From: Antitrichia curtipendula
Lineage: Eukaryota > Streptophyta > Bryopsida > Hypnales > Leucodontaceae
Direction: 5' to 3'
Length of the DNA: 64,000 bases
NCBI GenBank assembly: GCA_951230915.1
Contig: OX579637.1
Location: forward strand, 29,202,001-29,266,000
In this document: positions 10,674-21,579 of the stretch, in pieces
How the letters are laid out: each line of letters begins with the position of its first letter
Position numbering within the stretch: the stretch's first letter is position 1
Position numbers and translations under genes: made by a program
Notes under the pieces: generated by a model
Databases searched by the model: none
What the model saw: only the letters and a program-made list of their open reading frames with translations
What the model was told of the DNA's origin: nothing

Positions 10674-11796
10674 TTCTTCTAGTGTTAGGAGAGTTTGTAC
10701 AGGTTTCCATATTGTTAGTACTTAGGTAGTATTATTAGGTCGTTGTGTTATTCCAGTATTTTCTATTCTTATTTAGATTGTACAATTTGTACAACTTGTA
10801 CAAAGTTGTACCTTTCCTACTATGACATGTAACATGATTGTATGTTTGTACCCGATTTAGATACAGAACTTGGTTTATAGGATATTGAAGATGGTGTTTT
10901 TGTGCAGCGCTTGGTTCCTCTGATGGAGAAGGAGGGAGAGAAAATTCTACGGCAGGTGGCGATGAAGAGGGGATTACAGTGGAACACACCAACATATTTT
11001 GGGGTAGCAGCGGTGTAGACGGTCCTGCCTCTAGGCTCCAAGAACAAGCATAAGCTGCATTATCAATAATAGACGCAACAACAATAGGATATTAATTTCG
11101 TTTCTTTCAGTCCATTTGTTGGATTTTTTTTATTGTGTACCCACCAAAGCACATTAACTACCGGACTTACAACATGCTGTGTCAAAGTGTAGGACGGAGG
11201 CACTCCCATCCACTGTAGACACTGGCGGAGATGGAGGGGAGGGTTTGGTGGTGCAGGGTTGTCATGATATTTTTTGCATGGGCTGTGAGGAATTTACAAC
11301 GGCAAGGTAGAAATTCAGACTGCACACATTTGGGTACAATCCTTGAACCTTACCTTAGTTTAGTCCTTTCAATCCTTTCTTGCAGGCTCTTTGTATTTTC
11401 ACAACTTTCTGGATATATTGCAATGTGCGTTTTGTTTTCTACGACTATTTGATGTGTGTTTTGGAGATGTAGAGAGGGTCCAAGGAAGAAGCGTAGGTCA
11501 AGATCCCCAAATGAAGCTTGATAGATTTAGGCCATATTTGCTAGATATTACATTTTTTAATGAATACATGTCAAATGTACAAATGTGTACAAATTTGTGA
11601 ATTTGTTCTGTTTGGAAAGCAGAGGCATAGTAGTATATTGTATTTTGTGTACAAAATTTGTATAATTTTACTGTATACGAGGATAATTGCATTTTTGAAA
11701 TGTGTTCGTTTTGGAATGTAGAACCAAATTGGGAAAATGTATTTTGTGTACAAATTTGTACAAATTGTTGTGCTCGGATTGTGTAAGCCGATCCAG

Positions 11797-12499
11797 TTTC
11801 CGGACAGTATTTCGGAATAAGGACCAGGGTGGTGATGGTGGACGCTGCGGGAATGAAGAACACCTTGGTAGAAAGGGAATGGTTGAGGCCACCGCTGTGG
11901 AAGGGGCTTACGACGGTGAGCGGAGGGTTGAGGTCACTGCTGTGGAAGAACACCCTAGCAGAGAGGAGATGGTTGAGGTCACCGCTGTGGAAGGGGCTTC
12001 CGATAGAGAGGGGAGGGTTGATTCCACCATTGTGGAAGAACACCCTAGCAGAGAGGGCAGGGCTGAGGCCACTGCTGTGGAAGGGGCTTCAATTGATTCC
12101 TTGCCACATGTCATTGATTGTGAAGCCATCGTCCCCGTTTGTGATGAAGACAATGTCACCTCTATTGATGAAGCCCATGTGACGGTCACCGTTGCTACTG
12201 AAGCTAGTGTCGGCACCTTGGGGGAAAAGGCCATTGTTGGGGCGGTGGAGGGCATATTAGCGGTCACTGAGGGAGGTGTTGTTGAAGAAGCCACTGTCTG
12301 CACAGGGGATGTTGTGGACAAAACCAAAGGCAAAGTTGGAGGGGGAGAAGGCCCTAGTACTGAGAAAGAGGTCAATGACAAAATCACGGGTGGAGTTGGG
12401 GGGGCGAGGACACTAGTATCGGAGAGACAGTGGATGCAGAAGCCAGCGGAAGAGAAGGGGAAGATGAGGCTGCTGAATCAACATCGAAAAAAAAATCTA
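11797..12499 (+). CDS. Acidic exon with 15-residue tandem repeats
   Basis: An open frame follows a 3' splice site (AG at 11795-11796) and is open to 12626; a GTATTC donor after 12499 fits better as the exon end. The encoded segment is rich in Val, Glu, Ala, Gly and Thr. At 11882-12106 it contains five 15-residue repeats of the type V-E-x-T-A-V-E, in which the second half alternates between two versions, GAS-D-REGR and EHPSREE/G. It then becomes Thr/Val-rich and ends in a basic stretch. A following Lys/Arg-rich open piece at 12611-12738 may be another exon. No known domain is recognised. It lies between the RING-like gene and the SET exons on the same strand, so it may belong to either or connect them. 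Confidence 0.4.
11882..12106 (+). repeat. 45-bp coding tandem repeat, five units
   Basis: GTTGAGG-CAC-GCTGTGGAAG recurs at 11882, 11927, 11972, 12017 and 12062 with exact 45-bp spacing. Units 1, 3, 5 and units 2, 4 form two subtypes, so the real period is 90 bp. The reading frame is kept, which suggests the array was translated. Confidence 0.8.
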
Positions 12500-12861
12500 G
12501 GTATTCTATCCTTACAATGTTTTGTCATTTTGTCTAGTCTTCTTATGTCTACAACATTCAATGTGAATGTACAAGTGTTACAGACATGTGTTTTCTATGG
12601 AATCTACAAAAAAGAGGTGGAGATCTAAAGACACTGGGCAGAAACCAGAGGTGAAGAATTTGAAACCCAAGAGACCCAAAGTGAGCCAATCACCACTAGT
12701 CAATTGGGGCTCGAGGCCACCTTCTCGCCCCTTATAATGTTTAATTTATAGTTTCGTTACTCTCAAATATTAGATCCGCTATTACAAGCTTTCATGTTTT
12801 TGAGGGTGTATTTCTGTCCCTAGGAACAATTTTGATATGATGTACGTGACTTGTCCAACAG

Positions 12862-14103
12862 ATTAGAAAGAGTTCCAATCACGATATGTGTGCCAAGTAT
12901 GGAATTCCATGATTTAGAGGAGGTTACTTACTATCCTCGGTCCAAACTATCCACAGTTGCATCTAAGAATTTGGCTGAGGTAAAAGCCAATTTCCCCGCT
13001 TCTTGCCACTGTGGTGAGCATACTTGTCACGGCCATGCATGCTGTTGTAGGGTGAAAAAACTTTTTTCTTTGGCGTATGACAAACAAGGTCGTTTACGGA
13101 GATCCATCCTAAACCAACAAGTAAGTTTTTTTTTAATTGAAAGGGCACCACTAATTTTGTTGCACTATACATTTTTTTTTCTCTACCTTTACAGTCATAC
13201 AATGTATCTTGAATACTGACATTGTACTGATTTGTACAACTGGTACCGACTGTGTATTGATTTGTACAGGTATCGTCGGAAGAGGCGTCCTTTTGCAATG
13301 TACAATGTTGTGGTGAGCAGGGTTCTGCTTGCCGTGGTCATATCAATAGGGTTTTTATTCAAGAATACAACGACTCATGCAGCTATGATAGTTCATGTAG
13401 CAACAGAGTGGTTCAGAAGAGACTGTGCATTCCCATTGAGTTTTTGGGGGCTGGAAAAAAGGGTTGGGGACTGTGGGCACAGAAACAAATCTGGAAGGGG
13501 ACTTTTTTCTTTGAATATGCAGAAGAGATCGTTACAAATGCTGAGCTCATGCAACGTAGGGCTTTTTCAAGATTGGGGAAATCAGAGGCTTTCACTCTAG
13601 CACTTGATGCTGATTGGAAATCCGAGCAAGTGGTGTCCGATGATGTGGCATTGTGCATAGACAACACTTTTTGTGGAAATGTCAGTAGATTTCTGAACCA
13701 CAAGTATTTGCCAGAAATTGTACTTTGTGATTTTGAACTACTTTTGTTGTTGTGACGCTTATTGTACAAATTGAGGGTTCATTATACTTGTGTTGCTTTG
13801 AATCTCATTATATGTAGTTGCTTGTTTTTAAGATGTGAAGACGCCAACCTCATTGATGTGCCCGTCAAAATAAGCTGTTCGGACCCAAGACTCTATCGTG
13901 TTGCATTCTTTGCACAAGTAGACATTCCACCGTTGGAAGAATTGACTTGGGATTATGGCTGTAGCTTCAAAATGCCAGAAGTCGAGGCTGTAGAAGTTGT
14001 AGTTCCCTTCTATTGTAAGTGTGGTAGCACTCACTGCCATGACACAGTAATTGATGATCACTCAATTCATCCCATCACCAATCGCTTGCCCAACACATGT
14101 TAA
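12862..14103 (+). CDS. SUV39-type SET-domain histone methyltransferase (3' exons)
   Basis: Three exons fit well: 12862-13120 (AG before, GTAAGT after), 13270-13703, and 13833-14103 with TAA at 14101. Phases match at both junctions. Exon 1 begins 'LERVPITICV' and carries the start of a Cys-rich pre-SET ('CHCGEHTC', 'YDKQGRL'). Exon 2 completes the pre-SET ('YNDSCSYDSSCSNRVVQ') and enters the SET domain ('KKGWGLWA', 'GTFFFEYAEE', 'GNVSRFLNH' at about 13672-13702). The second intron splits the NHxC motif. Exon 3 gives 'CEDANL', 'LTWDYG' (13945-13959) and a post-SET C-x-C-x4-C (14014-14037). This is the SUVH/SUVR/SUV39 architecture, which methylates histone H3 Lys9 using S-adenosylmethionine; substrate here is by family only. 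Odd points: NHS is NHK and 'ELTYDYG' is 'ELTWDYG'. No stop interrupts the spliced frame. Upstream exons were not identified, so the N-terminus is unknown. Confidence 0.8.
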
Positions 14104-14424
14104 TATTTGTGATACTTTTTGAAGGCATCAAAGTTGAAAGACCATACTTTGAAATGAGGCAGCAAGAAGCCAATTAACAACAAGGGGTACATCCTTATTG
14201 TATACTTTGTACATTTTGTATAGAACTGTACACAGCGTATAACATATGCATGTGTTGCAACACATGTTAATACTCGTGGTACTTTTTGAAGGCATCAAAA
14301 TTGAAAGACCGCACTTTGAAATGAGGCAGTAAGAAGCCAGTTAACAACAAGGGGTACATCCTTGTTGTACAGTTTGTACATTTTGTATAGAACTGTACAT
14401 AGTGTATGACATATGCATATTGCA
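14091..14424 (+). repeat. 167-bp tandem duplication at the end of the SET gene
   Basis: CAACACATGTTAATA starts both copies (14091 and 14258). They share 'TACTTTTTGAAGGCATCAAA', 'AAATGAGGCAG-AAGAAGCCA', 'AACAACAAGGGGTACATCCT' and 'TTGTATAGAACTGTACA'. The first copy includes the last codons and the stop of the SET gene, so the duplication arose after, and copied, the gene's 3' end. Confidence 0.8.
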
Positions 14425-14600
14425 AACTAAAGTGAGAACACAGACCTGTGAACAATGTGTATTCACATACTCCGAGTATATATTTTATGAAGGGAAGCAA
14501 ATTTACTGATGAATTACAAATATACATGCACTCTCTGGACTAACTCTCCAACAACTTCTTTAAGATTGTACTTAAAAAAAAAAACACCCTACCCTATGAC

Positions 14601-14919
14601 TCACAGTGAGGGGCATTTTGACCCTTTTGCTTTTGCATCCCATACTATGGCGTCTACCAATCGTTGCTGATCAGGTGTATAAGGAGCCCAAGTGACAGGG
14701 AAATACTGTTCAAACACCCTGTCCTCATAGCTTGGTACGCCCCTTTCATTATACTGAACTTTTGTAATGAATTGGGATAAAAGTGAGCTCGTTAGTCGCA
14801 ATTGCTGTCGACTCCAGTTTCTCACTGTCTCCTCTCAATAGAAGCGCCCTCAACTCATCAGAACAAAAAAAGGGAAGTTTTCCCTTATGCCTGTCCACCT
14901 CCCTCTCCACCTCTGCAAT
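14601..14919 (-). pseudogene. Unrecognised coding exon, minus strand, one frameshift
   Basis: Read on the minus strand, a splice acceptor (TTGCAG ending at 14920) is followed by 'IAEVEREVDRHKGK', 'DELRALLLRGDSEKLE' and 'ATNELT'. At about 14775-14790 the sense moves one frame and continues 'LLSQFITKVQYNERGVPSYE', 'FEQYFPVTWAPYTPDQQRL' to a stop at 14601. Both halves have the composition of real protein and join smoothly, so I read this as a last exon with a one-base indel. No domain recognised. It is convergent with the SET gene. Confidence 0.4.
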
Positions 14920-15169
14920 CTGCAAGATAATAACGCAGCTCAGCCTTGCAGTTGGGAATGGGAGACATCATAACCCCCACTGCAATGTGTCCAACAGCAA
15001 AGAAGATGAAACAAGGTCAACTTGAAGGAAAGACAGAAGAACAAAAAGGCATTGGAGCAGTAAAAAAGGAACCAAGAACCAGGAACCAAGACATGCGGCG
15101 GCAGAAATTGGACAGGGGCATTGGAGGCAACTACAAGCTGATCGACGGAACAATGGACATTCCGCTGGC

Positions 15170-15480
15170 ACTTGGTGTACTGGTAGTTCATTTTGTACTG
15201 CTATCAGTACGAAAAGGTCATACTCAACGTACACTAAAATGTACATCTACAATTTTTGTACTCTGATTGTTCCATGAGGATTATTAGTACTAATGTAAGT
15301 ACTAGAAGTACACTATGCAAGTACGAACACTACAGACATTGCAGTTTGTAAACTCAATATAGTTCGAGAACTTTGAATTTTGAACCTCTGTTACAATTTG
15401 TACAGAACGTACTATTGGAAGCATAGAACGGTAGTGCAGCAACTACGAACATTCCATTCACTCACCGCTATTGGTACAAA
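15170..15480. other. GTAC-dense non-coding stretch
   Basis: I counted 13 GTAC tetramers in this ~310-bp stretch, where about one is expected. Many sit in GTACGAAC, TTGTAC or CAGTAC contexts, on no obvious fixed spacing. Confidence 0.55.
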
Positions 15481-15499
15481 TGCAGTTGTCCTACTACGA

Positions 15500-15905
15500 A
15501 CACTACGAACACTACAATTTCAGAATTGATTGTATTTCAGCAGTTCTGAATTCTAATACGAATACTACAATTTCATAATTGATTGTATTTCAGCAGTTCT
15601 GAATTCTAATACGAACACTACAATTTCAGAATTGATTGTATTTCAGCAGTTCTAAATTCTAATACAAACACTACGAACACTACAATTTCAGAATTGATTG
15701 TATTTCAACAGTTCTAAATTCTAATACAAACACTACAAACACTACAATTTCAGAATTAAATGTATTCCAACAATTTTGAATTCTAATACGAACACTACAA
15801 ACACTACAATTTCAGAATTGAATGTATTCCAACAATTCTGAATTCTAATATGAACACTACGAACATTACAATTTCAAAATTGAATGTATTCCAACAATTC
15901 TGAAC
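15500..15905 (+). repeat. Minisatellite of 53/62-bp units
   Basis: The landmark ACTACAATTTCA recurs near 15511, 15564, 15617, 15679, 15741, 15803 and 15865. Units are 53 bp or 62 bp; the longer ones have an extra 9-bp copy of the AACACTACG/A motif. Sequence between landmarks: GAATTGATTGTATTTCAGCA and TTCTGAATTCTAATACG. Confidence 0.8.
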
Positions 15906-16299
15906 CTTGGTTACAATTAGTACATTCCAACAATAAAAGCAGTAAGATCAGTACAAATACAGTAGTCAGAGTACAACGGGTACCCCATGTATAAAACTAG
16001 TACATGAACCAATACAGAAATTGACGATGTACAAGGAAGGAGATGAGGAAACTGACATAGTGATTTTATAGATAGTACGTCCCGAACCTCACCTCCATTC
16101 TTGCCAATGTACAGAGAGTATAAGTCTCTATGATCATCCTACACTCTTAAAACTCAATCAAGTTCAATGCAATGAACAACTGCAATGGATATAACATAGC
16201 AAGATAATAATCAGTGCAGTAGGTAAGTTGAAATTTAAGTGGAATGAAACTAATAGGAATTGCGTATACAAACCTTCACATACTCTGATTAACTGAGTT

Positions 16300-16611
16300 A
16301 CACGATATTGTAGGGGCTTCAGTTGCCACTGCTCGCTCAAACAGTGCCTTGCTGCTTCTGACGACAGTAGTGCTAGACATATGTCTAACACTACAAAGTC
16401 CTAGGTAGTACGCAAGGTTGCCTTGCTTGGACGTCGGTATTTCTGAAATATACGATCCTTCCATCCAAGTAATCAAAGAATCAAACTCTCTAGTACTACA
16501 AAATGGGAAGTAAGCCGTGATGCATTGTTGAACTAGTCTAGAGGTACGAAATGGAAAGTAATCCGTGATGCATTGTTGAACAAGTGTACAATTACGGTTA
16601 GACATCCCCAC
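16300..16611 (-). CDS. Possible unrecognised exon, minus strand, with an internal 17-residue duplication
   Basis: An open minus-strand frame contains 'LVQQCITDYFPFRTS' immediately repeated as 'LVQQCITAYFPFCST', then 'FDSLITWMEGSYISEI' and 'GNLAYYLGLCSV'. The duplicated DNA (about 16500-16590) keeps the frame. No family recognised. It could be an exon of a minus-strand gene lying between the transposase-like gene and 14.6 kb, but splice sites were not settled. Confidence 0.25.
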
Positions 16612-16670
16612 ACCGCAAATTCAACTAGTGCAAGATTAAAACAAGAAGCCAAACACGTACAAGACTAGAA

Positions 16671-16910
16671 ACAAGAAGGCAAACACCCGTAAGTCTCTCG
16701 GGCACCAAAGCGAATGAGCTTTCAAAAGCAGCGACAAAGGTCAACATGAAACAAGAAGGCAAACACCCCTAAGTCTCTCAAGGCACCAAAGCAAATGAGC
16801 TATCAAAAGTGGCGACAAAAGTCAGCATGAAACGAGAAGGCGGACACTCCTAAGTCTCTCAGGCACCAAAGCAAATGAGCTATAGAAAGCAGCAACAAAG
16901 GTGAGCAAGG
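16671..16910 (+). repeat. 80-bp tandem repeat, three units
   Basis: Units start near 16671, 16751 and 16832 with AC-AGAAGGC-ACAC, then TAAGTCTCTC, GGCACCAAAGC-AATGAGCT and a GCGACAAAGGT-like end. Substitutions are spread over the units. Confidence 0.8.
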
Positions 16911-17006
16911 AACCCGATGGCCTTGATTTCACAGGGTTGACGAGCCATTCTATTTTGGGAGCCCTTTCCAGGGAATGTGATCAGTCTAGATGTCACGACC
17001 TAGAAG

Positions 17007-17270
17007 TCAATCGAAAATACCGTTCCCAAAATACCGTTCCTGCGGCTTCCAAGATGATTCGGTTCGATACGGCGGGTCACCACACCACATGAACAAGAAC
17101 AACAACATACACATTTGTAGAAAAGGTATAAAACTGTACAACAAGTACAAAACTGGGGATGGAGAGTCAAAGAGGACCATAAGCTGAATTGAAACCGAGT
17201 ACATATTATTTTGGACAACCTTATAATGCACATGAGAAGCCATCTTAGAAGATGCAATGGTAGATTCAAC
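17007..17270 (-). repeat. Duplicated exon-like segment, copy 1
   Basis: Read on the minus strand it gives 'STIASSKMASHVHYKVVQNN' then 'MYSVSIQLMVLFDSPSP'. The same pattern recurs at 17990-18220, so the protein-level match is conserved better than the flanks. This suggests a duplicated coding exon, family unknown. Confidence 0.3.
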
Positions 17271-17989
17271 GAATGGACAAATAGGTCCAATAATTTCTTA
17301 TCATTTGTAGTTCATGGGAGAATGATGTACAGTTAATGACTATCATGCCTTTCGTGTGCGCAAAGGTACCTATTTGTACAAGTCCAAATGACTATCATGC
17401 ATTTTAAAAGTGCCGATGTAAGTTTTGAGTTTATGCATAATGCTTACAAAATAAATAAATGCACATGACAATTCAAAATGGCAAGTAAGTACTTATTATA
17501 CAAAGAAGTTGGATGGTGGTGTACAAGTAGGTGTATAAGTGTATAAGATTGTACAAAGAAGCACCGACTGAACGCTATTGCTATAAAAGTATATAAGGTA
17601 AGAGAAGTATACTACAAAGAAATTCATCTTCAATTATCCCTAGAACCCTAAACCTCTACTAAAACTTTTCAGATTATTCAATCATAGGTATATTGTTAAC
17701 GAATATGAGGTACATTGACTTCTTTGAAACCAAGAACAAGACTTAAAATGTTTCCTTTCTCTTTTGAACAACCTATTCAATTGAAAAGAATTGCAATAGA
17801 TAAAATAAAAAAAGACCTATAACTTATGCTGACACAGCAATAGTGTTAACCTGTCGGTTTTGTCCAACAAGTTCAAGCAACCCGGTTGACTGTTGATTCT
17901 CCCTTCGGCACTTTGAAACCATGTTGGTGTGCATATGAGGCATGAGCAGAGATATACGCTTAACGTGAATTAATACCTTAAGTTAAAAC

Positions 17990-18220
17990 TGCAGTTGTAA
18001 TTGACAATGAAGGATCGTGGACCTTGTATTTAGAGTAGATTTAAGAAAAGCCAGATAGAATGACAAGAACGCATCAAAGACGGCAAATGATTCCGTAATG
18101 ACTGAGTAAAAATTAATTTGAACATCCTTCGAATGCACATGAAAAGCAATCTCACGAGTTGCAATGGTAGACATAGCGGACGGACAAGAATAACCCAGTA
18201 CATAATTGTACAAAGTGTCA
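17990..18220 (-). repeat. Duplicated exon-like segment, copy 2
   Basis: Minus-strand translation gives 'MSTIATREIAFHVHSKDVQI' followed by 'NFYSVITESFAVFDAFLSFY'. It matches 17007-17270 (STIA-x-FHVHxKxVQxNxYSV). It lies just beyond the stop of the transposase-like gene on the same strand. Confidence 0.3.
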
Positions 18221-18284
18221 AAATTGTACAAAACATATGGAATTATGTACAAATTATCTCTTAGTACTTACAGAAGTAAAGTTG

Positions 18285-21200
18285 CTAGTCCTCTTCCTCC
18301 CTAAATCGATGTAAGCCGACCCTAATAGTAGCGAGGTTGTCGTCACTTATGTCATAAGTAACCTCCCCACCTTTCCGCCTACCTGGCTTTGGAATCATAG
18401 CAAATTTCCCATGCACTACAAGATGTGCATCAATATGGGCTGGTTGGGAGTTGCCCAGATGAACGTACCCATTATTCCACTTTTGATAGTAAGTTCCCCA
18501 TATGATGAAATCACCAGCTTCAAACTCCGGGCCTCAAGCACATTTGAACCCGCGATCAACCTTATACTTCCCCCTGGGGCACTGTAAAATATAGAGCTCT
18601 ACTCCCTCGCTGTTGCCTTCTACAGCAGGGACAACAAAGTTGTCACCTGGCCGAATGTGATCGCCAAATCCCTCGCCTTCCACAACCTCCTCTCAATCCT
18701 CGTCATCTGCAACATGGTGGTCCGTCATGTGATCAGCAACTAGTTGGAGATCGTATAACTTCAACTTTACCAAATCCCAGTTCTCAACATGGGACTTGTT
18801 AACGCAGTTGAAGAAATTGTCGTCAAGGCAATAAACATAGAAGTATGCTAATTTGTGCACAAAAAGTTGAGTTGGATCCGCAATAACAAAAGAGTAAATC
18901 GAATGCAAGGCCTGGGAGCCTGAGATAGTCTTGCAATGGTAACTGCGCTCCCTTGTGACGTCCTTCGGTATTTCCCAAAAGTATCTTTGAACCTCTTTGA
19001 TGCCGGACTTCTCGAAGTTCGTATCCACAAGCCCTCCCATGGTCTCATTCAAAAACGCCACTGCATCGTCGGCGTTTTGCATCCTCCTCCACGTGTTGTG
19101 TAATTGGGACTGCCTTGGAGTGCGCTTCACGACAGCACCAGCTCCGTCCCACTCTCCCTTCCCGTGACCTGTTCCGAAAAAATTCCAGTTCATAGTGCAT
19201 CCATTTGTGAGGCCGGGATATCTAGCCACAAAAAAAATGGTCGGGCACCCTTGAAGTGCTCCGCACAACCATCGGACCACACGACGTGGTGTTTTGGTCG
19301 AATCCCTGTCAATGCACGATGCACGTACAAAAGTCAATACACTTTGTAACATTTACAAGTGCTGTACAAAATCCGTACAGAGCGTACATTTTATAGTACA
19401 CAAGCATCATAGTCGGAGAGTTCCGTGCCATCCACAATTAACTCGTATATAAGAACTAGGCACGTAGCGCGAATGGGAAAGCGATATGGTAAATATAGAA
19501 CTTGGGGCAATGTGAAGCATACCTTGAGACTCTAGCCATCGCTAGTGTTGCATCAAGCAATGCTGTACAAAAAGGGAATTGTGTTTTTCATCATCAGTTA
19601 TATAGAAATGAGATTCCTTCACCATAACTCTGTCTGGTTTAAAGCGATACGTAATGTGGACAAGGATACTGATCTGTGTGGAACACCAATACATGCTCTG
19701 GATCTGATTTTGAATCTCAAAAGTGTAGTTCTCAGCAAAATCAATATGTGACAAAATCACATCTTTGTCCAAACTCTGCATAGAACGCTTGCACTGGTCG
19801 TCCTGCCACCTTGCAATGAACTTGTGCTTCACGAACTGGGGCAGTTTAGACTTGAAGTATTCAAAGAAAACTTGTGGAGAGGTCTCTTTGTATACTTCAA
19901 CAATCCTCTTCCAGGGCTTCCCATCTCGTGTCACTCCAATGATTTCATTCTCAAAACACTTCCAGGTGACATTTGAAGACGATGATAACTCAACTTTACA
20001 AATCGGAAGCTTTGAAATACCACAGTTTCCGCACGTACCCATGACACATTGCAGAGCATGCCACTCTTTGTTCTTAAGCTTAAGACAAACGATTTGTTGC
20101 CACAGCGCTGTTGTACCTGCATATGTCTTCAGATGCGCTTTACACTTTGCTTCTTCTTCCAGTTGAAAGAGGCACACATCACACTTGCACTGGCAATTCA
20201 CTAAAAAGTAGATTCCCTTTGTGCCATCCCAAATCCGATTGAACCCCTCCCTGAGCATATTAATCTCTAAGTGGTATCTACAACAGCAGACGTTCCTCTC
20301 GTTGCACGCTCTAACAAAGTAAGGCTTCAGTTTCTCAAAGGCTCTTTGTTTGATTGGCACGTTTGGGTGCGCCACCTTAAATCGCTGGTGGAATGCGGCC
20401 TACAAGAATGCAAAACTTTTTTGAGAAATCAAAAGAGGTAATACAAAAGAGGTAATCAAAAGTACAAAGCTTGTACAGAATATACCTTGGACTGTAATGC
20501 TCAGCATAAACGTCAAGTACAAGCCTCCAACAAAGCAAACCACCCGACTACAAAGACTTTCTGAATACTTGACCATGAGACCTACGGTACTCTTTGTACC
20601 TAATGTACAGTTTTTAGTACTATCTGTACCTATAACATTGTAATCAACGTATTGCAGAGTACACATTCAGACCATCAGAGAACAGTGGGAGATACAACAA
20701 CGTGCGTAGCGTACATGTCGGATGGAAACGATGTATAGGATTGTATATTTGACAATGCAATGATTGTATAGGGTGCTACGACACTGCAATCAAATCGATT
20801 TGTACCTGATTTTTGAGCAAATAGTGAGTGCAATGCTTGTCGTATGTATTTGAGCTTATCCATTTCTGTACAATTTCCTTCCTGTTGGGACTTACACGGG
20901 TCTCTTCTGTCCACCACTTGGTAACGAGGTCTTTAATCTCGCCAGGCAGTCCTGGCCTCTTCCTACGTCTTACAAGTGCAAAAGGTGAACTTTGCAATCG
21001 TACACTACTTCGACGGGTTATTGCCACCCTCGAATTGGATGGGTGAACATTCAAAACCCGTGACAAAGCTTTGGTGCTTGTAACCCGAGTAGATATAGCC
21101 GCATCGAGGAGAACAACTTTCCTAGCAAGCATATTTGCCGATTGAACACCCTTCACAACGCCTAACTCCAACTGATAATTTTTTAGGAATTCAAATTGAG

Positions 21201-21579
21201 CCTTGGCATCCTGCCCACGAGGATATTACTCAGGAAGAAATGGAGAAATACGTTCATCCTATAAAAAACGCTCCATAATTTTTAGCCTAGAAGATGCCTC
21301 CAAACAACCTTGCATTTTCATTGTGAAAAAATCCACAATTTCGGACAAAACCTCCGCAAGCTGTCGTGAAGACATCTCCCTTCCGACCTCCAATTCATCC
21401 TGCACAGCAAGTAACCTTACTGCTTCTTCTCTCTCCCTCAATAATTGTCTACATTTATGTTGCCTCTCTACTTCCCCGTCTCTTAGACTATCCTTCACCG
21501 CATTGTGATCTTCTGCCCTTCCACAAGGTCCCTTCCTCTTGAATCCGGCACGTCGCTCTCCAAGTCTGGTATTCGCCAT
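18285..21579 (-). pseudogene. Unclassified RNase H-like transposase, three exons, decayed
   Basis: Read on the minus strand: exon 1 21579-20806 (start 'MANTRLGERRAG', helical, then 'RVSPNRKEIVQKWI'), exon 2 20399-19523, exon 3 19305-18285. Donor and acceptor dinucleotides and phases (0, then 1) agree, and the exon 2-3 join reads 'GIRPKHHVVWSDGCAEHFKG'. Exon 2 has a Cys-rich part ('CCCRYHLEI', 'CQCKCDVC', 'CGNCGISKLPIC') and the acidic motif 'HIDFAENYTFEIQ'. Exon 3 adds 'VVWSDG' and 'NFFGTGHGKGEWDGAGAVVK'. These acidic motifs resemble the spaced carboxylates of RNase H-fold transposases found as unnamed families in many eukaryotes; I cannot name the superfamily. Breaks, all in frame: TAG 21259-21261, TAA 21226-21228, TAG 19542-19544, TGA 18693-18695, TGA 18534-18536, and a one-base indel in the A8 run near 19230-19237. 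The final stop is TAG 18285-18287. The coding frame upstream and downstream of every break stays protein-like. Confidence 0.7.

Larger units (their letters stand above)
10039..11796. other. GTAC-rich non-coding interval (introns/intergenic)
   Basis: Between 10060 and 10850 I counted about 20 GTAC tetramers, mostly as TTGTAC or GTACAA; base composition would give about three. A possible small exon follows the CAG at about 10906 (Gly/Glu-rich, beginning 'ALGSSDGEGGREN'). Another charged, Lys/Arg-rich piece lies at about 11465-11530. Neither is firm enough to call as a gene. Confidence 0.45.

Noticed and set aside
14940..15270. Short plus- and minus-strand open frames, Lys/Glu-rich on plus
   Set aside because: They overlap each other on both strands without splice support or recognisable sequence.
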